Assembly: GCA_030686995.1 (NCBI GenBank)
Contig: CM060691.1
Coordinates: 88,471,055-88,535,054 of the forward strand
Direction: 5' to 3'
Source: Artemisia argyi
Taxonomy: Eukaryota > Streptophyta > Magnoliopsida > Asterales > Asteraceae
DNA length: 64,000 bases
The first letter of the stretch is position 1; the number at the start of each line of letters is the position of its first letter. The translations under genes and the position numbers were made by a program. Of the stretch, positions 32,901-45,624 are shown piece after piece. A model generated the notes under the pieces. It saw nothing but the letters and a program-made list of their open reading frames with translations, did no database searches and was not told the DNA's origin.

Positions 32901-35900
32901 GGCCAAAAGTGTGAATATGTGTGACCATATGGTGTTTAAAGTGAAGAAATGTGTGTTTTGTGTGACTATTGATCATCCAGTGGCCACATGAATTGTATGT
33001 TCGTGTGGCCGTTTGCAATATTTAGTCACACAAAGCATGTTACTTTTGGGTATTTAGTCACATACAATTAAGCATAAAGTGGCTAAAAGTGTGAATATGT
33101 GTGACCATATGGTGTTTAAAGTGAAGAAATGTGTGTTTTGTGTAACTATTTATCATCCAATGGCTACATGAATTGTATGTTTGTGTGGCCTTTTGCAACA
33201 TTTAGTCACACAAAGCATGTTACTTTTGGGTATTTAGTCACATAAAATTAAGCATAAATTGGCCAAAAGTGTGAATATGTGTGACCATATGGTGTTTAAA
33301 GTGAAGAAATGTGTGTTTTCTGTGACTATTGATCATCCAATGGCCACATGAATTGTGTGTTTGTGCGGCCTTTTGCAATATTTAGTTACACAAAGCATGT
33401 TACTTTTGGGTATTTAGTCACATACAATTAAGCATAAAGTGGCCAAAAGTGTGAATATGTGTGACCATATGGTGTTTAAAGTGAAGAAATGTGTGTTTTG
33501 TGTGACTATTGATCATCCAATGGCCACATGAATTGTATGTTTGTGTGGCCGTTTGCAACATTTAGTCACACAAAATATTTTATTTTTATATATTTAGTCA
33601 CATACAATTAAGCATAAAGTGGCTAAAAGTGTGAATATGTGTGACCATATGGTGTTTAAAGTGAAAGAAATGTGTGTTTTGTGTGACAATTGATCATCCA
33701 ATGGCCATATGAAATGTATGTTTGTGTGGCCTTTTGCAAAATTTAGTCACACAAAGCATGTTACTTTTGGGTATTTAATCACATACAATTAAGCATAAAG
33801 TGGCCAAAAGTGTGAATATGTGTGACCATATGGTGTTTAAAGTGAAGAAATGTGTGTTTTGTGTGACTATTGATCATCCAGTGGCCACATGAATTGTATG
33901 TTCGTGTGGCCGTTTGCAATATTTAGTCACACAAAGCATGTTACTTTTGGGTATTTAGTCACATACAATTAAGCATAAAGTGGCTAAAAGTGTGAATATG
34001 TGTGACCATATGGTGTTTAAAGTGAAGAAATGTGTGTTTTGTGTAACTATTCATCATCCAATGGCTACATGAATTGTATGTTTGTGTGGCCTTTTGCAAC
34101 ATTTAGTCACACAAAGCATGTTACTTTTGGGTATTTAGTCACATAAAATTAAGCATAAATTGGCCAAAAGTGTGAATATGTGTGACCATATGGTGTTTAA
34201 AGTGAAGAAATGTGTGTTTTCTGTGACTATTGATCATCCAATGGCCACATGAATTGTGTGTTTGTGCGGCCTTTTGCAATATTTAGTTACACAAAGCATG
34301 TTACTTTTGGGTATTTAGTCACATACAATTAAGCATAAAGTGGCCAAAAGTGTGAATATGTGTGACCATATGGTGTTTAAAGTGAAGAAATGTGTGTTTT
34401 GTGTGACTATTGATCATCCAATGGCCACATGAATTGTATGTTTGTGTGGCCTTTTGCAACATTTAGTAACACAAAGCATGTTACTTTTGGGTATTTAGTC
34501 ACAAACAATTAAGCATAAAGTGGCCAAAAGTGTGAATATGTGTGACCATATGGTGTTTAAAGTGAAGAAATGTGTGTTTTGTGTGACTATTGATCATCCA
34601 ATGGCCACATGAATTGTATGTTTGTGTGGCCTTTTGCAACATTTAGTAACACAAAGCATGTTACTTTTGGGTATTTAGTCACAAACAATTAAGCATAAAG
34701 TGGCCAAAAGTGTGAATATGTGTGACCATATTGTGTTTAAAGTGAAGAAGTGTGTGTTTTGTGTGACTATTGATCATCCAATGGCCACATGAATTGTATG
34801 TTTGTGTGGCCTTTTAAAACATTTAGTCTTACAAAGCAAGTTACTTTTGGGTATTTAGTCACATACAATTAAGCATAAAGTGACCAAAAGTGTGAATATG
34901 TGTGACCATATGGTGTTTAAAGTGAAGAAATGTGTGTTTTGTGTGACTATTGATTATCCAATGGCCACATGAATTGTATGTTTGTGTGGCCATTTGCAAC
35001 ATTTAGTCATACAAAGCATGTTTCATTTGGGTATTTAGTCACATACAATTAAGCATAAAATGGCCAAAAGTGTGAATATGTGTGACCATATGGTGTTTAA
35101 AGTGAAGAAATATGTGTGTTGTGTGACTATTGATCATCCAATGGCCACATGAATTGTATGTTTGTGTGGCCTTCTGTAACATTTAGTCACACAAAGCATG
35201 TTTCTTTTGGGTATTTAGTCACATACAATTAAGCATAAAGTGGCCAAAAGTGTGAATATGTGTGACCATATGGTGTTTAAAGTGAAGAAATGTGTGTTTT
35301 GTGTGACAATTGATCATCCAATGGCCATATGAATTGTATGTTTGTGTGGCCTTTTGCAACATTTAGTCACACAAAGCATGTTACTTTTGGGTATTTAGTC
35401 ACATACAATTAAGCATAAAGTGGCCAAAAGTGTGAATATGTGTGACCATATGGTGTTTAAAGTGAAGAAATGTGTGTTTTGTGTGACAATTGATCATCCA
35501 ATGGCCATATGAATTGTATGTTTGTGTGGCCTTTTGCACCATTTAGTCACACAAAGCATGTTACTTTTGGGTATTTAGTCACATACAATTAAGCATAAAG
35601 TGGCCAAAAGTGTGAATATGTGTGACCATATGGTGTTTAAAGTGAAGAAATGTGTGTTTTGTGTGACTATTGATCATCCAGTGGCCACATGAATTGTATG
35701 TTCGTGTGGCCGTTTGCAATATTTAGTCACACAAAGCATGTTACTTTTGGGTATTTAGTCACATACAATTAAGCATAAAGTGGCTAAAAGTGTGAATATG
35801 TGTGACCCTATGGTGTTTAAAGTGAAGAAATGTGTGTTTTATGTAACTATTCATCATCCAATGGCTACATGAATTGTATGTTTGTGTGGCCTTTTGCAAC

Positions 35901-38075
35901 ATTTAGTCACACAAAGCATGTTACTTTTGGGTATTTAGTCACATAAAATTAAGCATAAACTGGCCAAAAGTGTGAATATGTGTGACCATATGGTGTTTAA
36001 AGTGAAGAAATGTGTGTTTTGTGTGACTATTGATCATCCAATGGCCACATGAATTGTGTGTTTGTGTGGCCTTTTGCAACATTTAGTCACACAAAGCATG
36101 TTACTTTTGGGTATTTAGTCACATACAATTAAGCATAAAGTGGCTAAAAGTGTGAATATGTGTGACCATATGGTGAAATGTGTGTTTTGTGTCACTATTG
36201 ATCATCCAATGGCCATATGAATTGTATGTTTGTGTGGCCTTTTGCAACATTTAGTCACACAAAACATGTTACTTTTGGGTATTTAGTCACAAACAATTAA
36301 GCATAAAGTGGCCAAAAGTGTGAATATGTGTGACCATATGGTGTTTAAAGTGAAGAAGTGTGTTTTTTGTGTGACTATTGATCATCCAATGGCCACATGA
36401 ATTGTGTGTTTGTGTGGCCATTTGCAACATTTAGTCACACAAAGCATGTTACTTTTGGGTATTTAGTCACATACAATTAAGCATAAAGTGGCTAAAAGTG
36501 TGAATATGTGTGACCATATGGTGTTTAAAGTGAAGAAATGTGTGTTTTGTGTGACTGTTGATCATCCAATGGCCATATGAATTGTATGTTTGTGTGGCCT
36601 TTTGCAACATTTAGTCACACAAAGCATGTTACTTTTGGGTATTTAGTCACATACAATTAAGCATAAAGTGGCTAAAAGTGTGAATATGTGTGACCATATG
36701 GTGTTTAAAGTGATGAAATGTGTGTTTTGTGTGACTATTCATCATCCAATGGCTACATGAATTGTATGTTTGTGTGGCCTTTTGCAACATTTAGTCACAC
36801 GAAGCATGTTACTTTTGGGTATTTAGTCACATACAATTAAGCATAAATTGGCCAAAAGTGTGAATATGTGTGACCATATGGTGTTTAAAGTGAAGAAATA
36901 TGTGTTTTGTGTGACTATTGATCATCCAATGGCCACATGAATTGTGTGTTTGTGTGGCTTTTTGCAACATTTAGTCACACAAAGCATGTTAATTTTGGGT
37001 ATTTAGTCACATACAATTAAGCATAAAGTGGCAAAAAGTGTGAATATGTGTGACCATATGGTGTTTAAAGTGAAGAAATGTGTGTTTTGTGTGACTATTG
37101 ATCATCCAATGGCCACATGAATTGTATGTTTGTTTGGCCTTTTGCAACATTTAGTCACACAAAGCATGTTACTTTTGGGTATTTAATCACAAACAATTAA
37201 GCATAAAGTGGCCAAAAGTGTGAATATGTGTGACCATATGATGTTTAAAGTGAAGAAGTGTGTGTTTTGTTTGACTATTGATCATCCAATGGCCACATGA
37301 ATTGTATGGTTGTGTGGCCTTTTGAAACATTTAGTCACACAAAGCATGTTACTTTTGGGTATTTAGTCACATACAATTAAGCATAAAGTGACCAAAAGTT
37401 TGAATATGTGTGACCATATGGTGTTTAAAGTGAAGAAATGTGTGTTTTGTGTGACTATTGATTATCCAATGGCCACATGAATTGTATGTTTGTGTGGCCT
37501 TTTGCAACATTTAGTCACACAAAGCATGTTTCTTTTGGGTATTTAGTCACATACAATTAAGCATAAAATGGCCAAAAGTGTGAATATGTGTGACCATATT
37601 GTGTTTAAAGTGAAGAAATATGTGTGTTGTGTGACTATTGATCATCCTATGGCCACATGAATTGTATGTTTGTGTAGCCTTTTGTAACATTTAGTCACAC
37701 AAAGCATGTTTCTTTTGGGTATTTAGTCACATACAATTAAGCATAAAGTGGCCAAAAGTGTGAATATGTGTGACCATATGGTGTTTAAAGTGAAGAAATG
37801 TGTGTTTTCTGTGACTATTGATCATCCAATGGCCACATGAATTGTATGTTTGTGTGGCCTTTTGTAACATTTAGTCACACAAAGCATGTTTCTTTTGGGT
37901 ATTTAGTCACATACAATTAAGCATAAAGTGGCCAAAATTATGAATATGTGTGACATATGCTGTTTCAAGTGAAAAAATGTGTGTTTTGTGTGACTATTGT
38001 TCATGCAATGGTCACATGCATTTTTTTGTTTGTGTAGCCATTTGTATTATTTAGTCACACAAAGCATGAAGCTAA
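29986..38075 (+). repeat. 180-bp tandem array, about 45 copies
   Basis: Monomer 180 bp, with landmarks TGTGTGACCATATGGTGTTT, then GTGTGACTATTGATCATCCA, then TTTAGTCACACAAAGCATG and ATTTAGTCACATACAATTAA. Successive landmarks fall at 30041, 30221, 30401 and so on to about 37954. The left half has higher-order repeats of 541 and 901 bp. The right half (from about 34.5 kb) is a plain monomer array with more substitutions. One monomer near 36174 has a small deletion. No coding frame crosses it. Both TGTGTGAC and its complement occur in each monomer. Confidence 0.97.
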
Positions 38076-38258
38076 CAATGACCAGAAGTGTAATAATTGT
38101 GACTATATGCATCTTTTAGTCACATATAAGAAATCAGTATATATGAAAACAAATTCAAATATATATAAAATATCAAAACGAATTCAAATACAATAAATTG
38201 GAATGTATATAAAATTGTAATGTCGTACGTAATAAAAATGTCAAGAATTTAATGACTT

Positions 38259-41177
38259 CTAAGTCTTGATCTTCTTAGCAGCTTCCTTTTGCATGCCATT
38301 AATAGAGACGTAAATGTTTTTGCGCGTCGTTGTTAATTTAGGTGCAGTTTTGTTCTCAGTAATCTTTTGTATGGTACTTGGTGGTGTAGCCTGTAGGAAA
38401 CAAAAGCCGGGTGTATCAAACACTGAATTAAATATGAAGAATTATATATATGTAAGTTGATAAATTAAACACATGCATGTATGTACTTGTTCATCAAAAA
38501 TCACTTGATCCTTTGGCCATGCCCAAAAACCACCACATGCAGCCTGAACTGTTTTGAAACCGTTACTTCCTACATCCGGGATGCATGCTGCATCCACTAA
38601 AGATTTATCAACAGACACTCTGTAGCAATCCTTTAGGAGTGGTTTGTTATGAAGCATTTGTTTTCCTTCACTCTTGTATACAGTACCAACTCTATAATAG
38701 TTGTTTTCTTTGTATGCCACAGCTTGCACTTAATTTCCTAAAAAAATGATTTGTTGCATTTACATATGTATCGGAAATTAATTAAACAAAAGAATATATG
38801 AACATGTTTAAATACATACTTGTATTGGAGAATCATGTTCTTGTGATTGGGAATCTTGACGTGAAGAATCCTTTCATTTGCGTCTATTCGGTTTCTTAGA
38901 TGAGACAGATTTAACAGGTTCCTATATATATAAACACGGTAAATAAGTCATGTATGTGGAATTCTAAAATAACAAGGGGATGTTTTATTACTTACACTTA
39001 TTACCATTTCCTTTTCCAAATTTGCAAGTCCATTAGACTTTTGAATGGTCGCATCTTTCTCACATCTAGCAACACGTGTTTCAGCATCCTCATCAGCAAT
39101 GCTATTTATAACATTAATGTTCACCGGAGTTACCTGCATTATAAATTGTTTAAGAAGACCACAACAGTATTTAAGGCTGAATGGATTCTATTGTTATATG
39201 GAGTAGTGTTTGGATCATGGTTTATCAGCAAACATGTTGAGCAATAATTTGTTTTTGTAAATAGGTGATAAGCTTCCTAGTGTTTTGAAGTTATAATCTG
39301 TTATTTGGTAATATAATCTCACATTTGTAACAAAAAAAAATCAACATAAAAAATGTCTTACTTCTGTTGGTGTCGATGGAGTTGACGTTGACTACAACGT
39401 CTACCCTTTTTGGGCAGCCAATTGATTCATCAAATCCTGGATTACCTTATCTTTTTCTTGACGTTGGCGTCTCTCATTTTCAAGTTCACTTTGAAGTAAC
39501 ACCACTCTTTCATCAGATGCTTGTCTGATTCGAGGCAGATCAAAATACCTCTTGTAGGTTACTCCACCTCCAACTCCTCTCGCATATCCTCCCTTTTCCT
39601 TACCTAATACAACTGTCATGGCATTAGTGCCATGATCAATCTTCAAGGTTCCTTTTTTGATCTTGTCCTCCATTTCTTTCTGCACACACCATATGGGAAA
39701 TAGGTTATTATATGTTGATCCCACTTTCAACAATGAACATAATACAAACTTTGCAGTAAAACTTACTATTTTTTCTCCCACAGTCCTAATCTCATCATCA
39801 TGATATTCTCCATCTTTCTTCTCCCTTCCTTTCAATCATAGCGTACCGCCCGGTGGTTCTTCATCTGGTTCAATTTCTTTTCTCTCGATCTTCTAACCAT
39901 CAAATACATACACATGTAAGATAAACCAATATAAACGATACTAAGATGCTATTAAATGCAAATGTGCAAATGTTCAATGTTACCATTTTATCTATCACAT
40001 TGGCGTATCCACCTCGTCCCACTATATGCTGATAAACACACTCGGAACGCTCCTGTTTAGCTGCAGCTGATTTCACCTTGTAACACAAAATCATAAGGCG
40101 TGAATATGTATTAATGTTGACATTATAGAACTAATATATATGTGAAAGATAGTGAAACTTGAATAAAAATGACTAATTAACACCTTGTATTTCTCCGTAG
40201 CCGTGTACTTTACAAAATTGATCCAATCTTCGGCTTTTATAATTGCACTGTACTTCGCCGGTACTTCATTTAGTTTTGAAGGTGTATTTTGGTTTGGCAA
40301 TATGTAGTTTTGTGCCAATTTCCTTCTGAAATTCCTTAGAAGTTGACCAAGACGATTCATTATCAGCTTTCTTACTGTCAATTCAACAACAAAAAATCGC
40401 TGCAAAGAGTAACACAATGTTGTTAATTAGTTGCACATAATTTAAATGCAGAGATAAACTTATTAACACCTTGTACCTACAACAAGCAACCCACTACTAT
40501 CACACACACGACATACACTCAAACAAGAACAAACATATCGACATAACAGACACTCACACAAACACAAGTTGTATACTAAACAAGTATCGATCCTTCTTGT
40601 ATTCTATAGTTTATCCAGGTTCTTATTCGTATTCTAGATACCACATACATGTTCAAATGACTAGATTCACAACCGCATACCACAACATATCAAATCCTTC
40701 CAACACTGAAATAAGGGACATATATGTATTATGGATTCTTGATTTCATGGTATGTATAGATTTAATTCTATATTAATGGGTTGAAAAAAAGTATATGTGT
40801 ACCGTGATTTCATCCCACATTTTATCCCTTGATTCTGAATCAACTTTCTTCCACGATAGAATCCTGACACTTATATGCTCACGAACCAAGTCACCCAAAA
40901 AACTCGAAAACAATGCTCTGTTTTTTCCTGTTAACCTATTTAGAGCATCAAAGGTTACACTGACTTTTACTCCATCGGGTTTTCCATATTCCCGGCGAAA
41001 CTTAGCTAACCTAGTTATCCCCCTCTTAACTATATTCCTATTTGAATGGTTGTTTTCATCATCCTCACCATCAATAGAATAAACCTCTGATTCATATCCT
41101 AACTGTTTATCATTTAAATCATCATTTTCATGATCATTTTCATGATCAGAATGAAACATATTAGCTATATTTTCCAT
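38259..41177 (-). pseudogene. CACTA TnpA-like DNA-binding protein gene (Ptta/En/Spm family), disabled
   Basis: ATG at 41177. Five exons with GT-AG borders fit: 41177-40803, 40399-40184, 40076-39984, 39892-39767 and 39679-39401, all phase 0. Exon 1 has TRLAKFRREYGKPDGVKVSV and LFSSFLGDLVREHISVRILS. Exon 2 has RKLIMNRLGQLLRNFRRKL and PSKLNEVPAKYSAIIKAEDW. Exon 3 has QHIVGRGGYANV. These are the plant transposase (Ptta/En/Spm) pattern. Exon 5 ends in a coiled coil (LLQSELENERRQRQEKD). Exon 4 carries an in-frame TGA just before LKGREKK, where relatives should have Trp (inference). Further exons follow: NINVINSIADEDAETRVARC near 39115 and a TNP1/EN/SPM-type end (YRVGTVYKSEGKQML, CGGFWAWP) at 38442-38729. 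In known elements TnpA binds subterminal repeats and assists cleavage. Confidence 0.8.
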
Positions 41178-42732
41178 GATTCGTCAGAAGTAGTGTATAA
41201 AAGAGAATTAGTAAACTTAGTTGGTAAAAAATGGTGTAAAAATTAAAGGTTTTGATGGTATGGTCGAACCCTACTTTTTTGGAGTGAAAATAGGCCTCAT
41301 GATGGGGCAGTTTTTGAAATAAGGAAACCATAATTTCCTATTTTTTTTTTTTTTTTTTTATTTCAGGCTAAAATTTTGGCTCCACATTTGAGAATTAAAA
41401 ATTTTGGCTCCAAAGTTATAATTAAGAGTTTAAATATTTAATTTTGGCTGCAATTTTAATATTTAAACCTAAATATTTATTTCAAACCCGTTGTCCCAAA
41501 CACACTGCAAACACACTAAAATCACCACACGGCGCATAAAAATGAACAAACAAAAGCAAAAAATTAACTTAAAGCAACTAATTAAGAAACTATAACTCAT
41601 AAGCAGTCCCAGATAAACAATTAAGCACAAAAAAAAGCAAATCCAACAAAGGATTGCTGATACAACAATCAACCAAATACCCCCTTAAAAGGGCTGTTTT
41701 GATTTTAAAACTAAATAATGGTTATACAAGCTGAGATTTTGAAAGTTAAATGTTCTAGTAACTATATTAATCACTGAAAAGTATATTTTAACTAAAAATA
41801 AGCACTAACAATAAACTTGTTTGGGAACCATACCAGTAAACAACAACATACCCTGTTATATTATCAAGCAGCGTATATGTTCAAAATGGAACCCTATACC
41901 TGCAAGCACATATAACAAAACCATAAGAACAAGTAATTATCAACTTAACATAGGTGTTCGGGATCGATTACAAAAACATAAGAACAAGTAATTACCTGCA
42001 ACCACATAATACTCTAAAAGCTTTCTCAGTCAATAGGTGTATATTCAGTGTGTGAGTCTTTTGCCTCGGCTTTTTCAGCCATGGTTAACTATCGGATGTT
42101 CTTTTTTCTTCAAGAATCATACAACACTAGACTTATGTTTAAATCAGGGCTACAAATTAGCCGATTAAGATTAAGTTTGACTTTAAGACTCATCTAGCTT
42201 GAATTACCCAATAAATATCGCTTTGTTTGCAGCCCTAGTTACATGTATATTAGTGCTTAAAACTTACACAGGAATCGAAATGCTCAAACAAAATACAGTT
42301 GCATTCTTATATTTTCAACCTTGCCTCAAACACCAAAATCACTAAAGCTTGCCTCAAATGATCTCGCATAGAGTTTGTGCTCATATAGCTTTAATACTAG
42401 ATTTGAGCCCTAAGTTAAATTGACCCAAACACACACTAACTGAATACTAACTATTGCTAACATATTCAAAGACCACAACATATTCCAAAATGCAAAACAA
42501 CATCTAAAATAAACTGAAACAAACTATCAAAGGCATTTCTTTTTAATCTAATAATATTGATACCATTAACAACCGATCAAAAGACATAAAACATGTAAAT
42601 TAAACCATTGATTCCATTAATTTTCCATTTCAAGTGTTCATACATACAAACCATGGAAATTTAACAAAAGACATAAAACATAAACATATAAAACCAAACA
42701 AAAGAAACTTCAAATCCCATGGAGACAACTTT
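41178..42732. other. Gene-poor interval inside the CACTA element
   Basis: No credible gene. A T20 tract lies at about 41341-41359. A short minus-strand frame (MAEKAEAKDSHTEYTPID, from about 42081) stops after 18 codons and is followed by a donor-like CAG/GTAATT near 41996; it may be the first exon of a captured gene, but nothing continues it. Confidence 0.4.
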
Positions 42733-43101
42733 TCAACCAGTCATGGCCTCAACCTGTTCTTCCTCGGTCTGGACATCCTCCTCAGCATCAGTAATGAGAT
42801 CATTCAGGCTTTGCAGCTTAGCATTGACATTCTCTCTGTCATGCCTAAGATCATGCAGAGTATCAAAGAGGTCTTCCTCTCCAAGAGCTTCCAACTCAGC
42901 TATTAAAGCATTAAGCTGCCCAATCTCATTCTTCAATGTGGTGACCTCTTCACGCATCCTGTTTATAAAGCCACAGATACTAGAGATTTGCTGACCCTTG
43001 AAGAAACTCATGTAACCATCAACAGAGGTCTCCCCGCTAAACTCAACAAGGTCATCAATCACACGCCTAGCCACTTGGTTTGGTCATGATGGTGCTGCCA
43101 T
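42733..43101 (-). pseudogene. Coiled-coil protein gene with early in-frame stop
   Basis: From ATG at 43101 the frame reads MAAPS, then TGA, then PNQVARRVIDDLVEFSGETS and on to a stop at 42733, 123 codons in all. Only codon 6 interrupts it; TGG there would give an open frame (inference). The body is a long amphipathic helix (MREEVTTLKNEIGQLNALIA, then HDRENVNAKLQSLNDLITDA and an acidic tail). A TATA box (TATATAAA, minus strand, 43194-43201) lies about 93 bases upstream. I do not recognise the family; no enzyme motif is seen. It could be a host gene captured by the CACTA element. Translation might also start downstream at MSFFKG. Confidence 0.55.
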
Positions 43102-43190
43102 TGATAATGAATTTGGGTAAAATAAGGATTGATTGAAATGATTTTAAAAATTGATGAAGAAGAGTGGTAGGGATGGTGATGTGGGAAGTA

Positions 43191-43202
43191 GGGTTTATAT
43201 AG
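43191..43202 (-). promoter_or_regulatory. TATA box of the coiled-coil gene
   Basis: The minus strand reads CTATATAAACCC, a good plant TATA box, 90-100 bases upstream of the ATG at 43101 and followed by a CT-rich leader. Confidence 0.6.
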
Positions 43203-43549
43203 GGGATTTTTGTGGTGGAGATTAGCGGTGTGAAAGTGGTATGGTTAATACGCGTTGGAACAATCATGACGATTTGACGATTAAGTTGCAGGCGGCAGGT
43301 TCTTTCAGAAAAACGAGGGGAGAGAGTCCTTGTGATGATGAGAACTTATAAATCCTGTGTATGACTAGTCATAATGTTTAAAAAAAGTCAAACTAATTCC
43401 ACCTTATTTTAAACTATCACTATAAATTAGGGTTGTTGATCGGTTTGGTTCTCAGGTTTGTTCTTTTAGTTTGGTTTTGTCAAATCGGCTATATTTTTAT
43501 TCAGGTCATTAAACACAAAAACGTTTAAAACCATACTAAATAAACGAAA

Positions 43550-44260
43550 ATGCACAAAAATGACCAAACCAGAAGAAAGTAAGAAAAAGTATGAAACAGA
43601 GGAAAACGTCTAAAATAGATGAAAACGGCTATAAACGGACAAAAACAGAGAAAAACGTGTTGAAACGGACTCAAACATGAAATAACGGGGCGAGAATGTG
43701 TCGAAAAGGAAAAACATATGGAAAGGGAGAAAACCCTACGAGAAGGGGGAAAACGTGTATAAACGGACTAAATCATGAAATAACGGGCGAAAACGTGTTA
43801 ACACTGACAAAAACATGTAAACCGGTAAGAAAATGTATAAAAACTGACTAAAAAGGACAAAGACGTAAGAAAACGGATGAAAACGTATCAAAACATATGA
43901 AATAGGACAAAACCCTATGAGAAGGGGAAAAACGTGTATAAACATAGTAAATCATGAAATAATGGGCGAAAACGTGTAAACCCTGAGGAAAACATGTAAA
44001 CCCGTAAGAAAACGTATAAAAACTGAGTAAAAAGGACAAAGCCGTAAGCAAACGGATGAAAATGTATCAAAACATATGAAAAAGGACAAAACCCTATGAT
44101 AAGGGGAAAAACGTGTATAAACGGACTAAATCGTAAAATAACGGGTGAAAATGTGTAAACACTGAGGAAAACATGTAAACCCGGAAGAAAACATATAAAA
44201 CCTGACTAAAAAGGACAAAGACATATGAAAATGGACGAAAACGCACAAGGGTCAGGTTAC
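43550..44260. repeat. About 180-bp tandem repeat, AAACG-rich, 3-4 copies
   Basis: The phrase ACCCTATGAGAAGGGGAAAA recurs at about 43730, 43910 and 44090, a period near 180 bp. It is followed each time by GTGTATAAACGGACTAAAT and AACATGTAAACCCGTAAG. It also has a fine texture of GAAAACG units. It is unrelated in sequence to the large 180-bp array. Confidence 0.8.
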
Positions 44261-45064
44261 TGTGCCCAACTTATCTTTACACATACCAAGCCGGTGCAAC
44301 CCATGCATGACCGGTGATAATGGCAAATTCACATGGTGGGTCATGGATATTAGGTTATAACTTGTCACATACATTAATAGTATATATAATTCACATGGTG
44401 GGTAATGGATATTATGTTATAACTGGGTTACCGTGCCCAACTTATCTAACACCTACCAATTGTCATGTTACGACATGATTCAATCAATACTATATATAAT
44501 ATTATATTATGAAAAACCTGACCAAATTGTCAATTATCTCTCTCCCCGATAATGAAAATTCTAGTTTGGGCAAAGAAAGCAAAAACACAATATTTTCCAG
44601 AAGTATAAGATATTACCGGGTCGTTTTAAGAAAATAAGATGAACCTAAATGTACTTACATCAGACGTTCACAAAGAAAAATGAACAGACGTGGCTTTTGT
44701 TCATGTTCGTTCACTTAATAAATAAACGAACATAAAATACTAATTTGAAATTTAAAGCCTAATTTATGTTTCTTAAGTCATAGATGACTAAAAATAATTT
44801 TAGAAAAAATTATTTTATTTTTTTGACTTTTATTTTATTTGTTATGAATTTAAAACAAATTTAAAGTAATTAAATTATTAAAAATATTAAACTGACGAAT
44901 AAAACACAAGAAAAATTTTCAATAATTACTTAAAGTATTGAAGTTTGAAGGAACAATAAAAGTGAGAAAACAGCTTATATAAATAAGCTGTAATAAGCTT
45001 AAAAGGATAAATAAGCTAAAAGGGTAAAACGTTTGGTTAAATAAATACTATGTTGGAGTATAAC
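44261..45064. other. AT-rich interval without a gene
   Basis: A phrase (TTCACATGGTGGGTAATGGAT type) is duplicated near 44330 and 44391, and ACCGTGCCCAACTTATC type near 44269 and 44425. Otherwise no feature is seen. Confidence 0.4.
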
Positions 45065-45065
45065 C

Positions 45066-45200
45066 AAAAAAGTCCCAAGGGCAAGTGGTAAGGGTGTGGT
45101 GTGTTGAGGCGTTCAAAAGGTTGAGGCTGGTGAGGTCTCGGGTTCGAGCCTATGGTTCCCCTTGATTTCCCAGCTTCCCTTTTTATGGTTTTAACAAAAC
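45066..45200 (+). mobile_element. SINE-like tRNA-derived sequence
   Basis: A box A-like GGCAAGTGGTAAGGGTG at about 45080-45096 and a perfect box B GGTTCGAGCC at 45141-45150, about 60 bases apart. This is the internal RNA polymerase III promoter arrangement of plant SINEs. No clear tail or target duplication is seen. The spacing and missing cloverleaf argue against a working tRNA gene. Confidence 0.5.
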
Positions 45201-45624
45201 TTTTTGATAAGATATGTATAATCAACTTTCCCTCCAATATGCTTGTCAAATATTTTAGTAAATTCCCTCCAATATGACATGAGAAATACTCAGTTTAAGA
45301 TTGAGCATTTGTTTAACAACATTGCATAAAACATAATAAATTACAACAAATTCAGATTCATAAAACATGTACAATCATTGCATAATACTAGTATTGTTAG
45401 ATTACATTGCATAATTTGCATAAGTGACCAAAGTAACATAGATGTCATAACTACCATTAGTAATACTTACATGTTTCTACTTAATTACATGTTCCTGGTA
45501 AAGTACCCCCATCAATGTGTGATTCACAACACACATCCAAAAGAAGTTATATACTAAAGATGGGATATGCAAAAAAATTATCAAATGTACTTCCAAAACA
45601 TGAACAATAAAATCCTGAATTGAG

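Noticed and set aside
29986..38075. CRISPR array
   Set aside because: There are no unique spacers: the whole 180-bp monomer repeats, in a plant transposon context.
29986..38075. Centromeric satellite
   Set aside because: Length and higher-order structure fit, but the array starts 160 bases inside a CACTAG end, and the same family lies beside TNP2 on the other side. Only genome-wide data could show a centromeric role.
41990..42081. First exon of a captured gene (MAEKAEAKDSHTEYTPID)
   Set aside because: It stops after 18 codons and no downstream exon is recognisable.
45066..45200. tRNA gene
   Set aside because: Boxes A and B are too far apart and no cloverleaf can be drawn.
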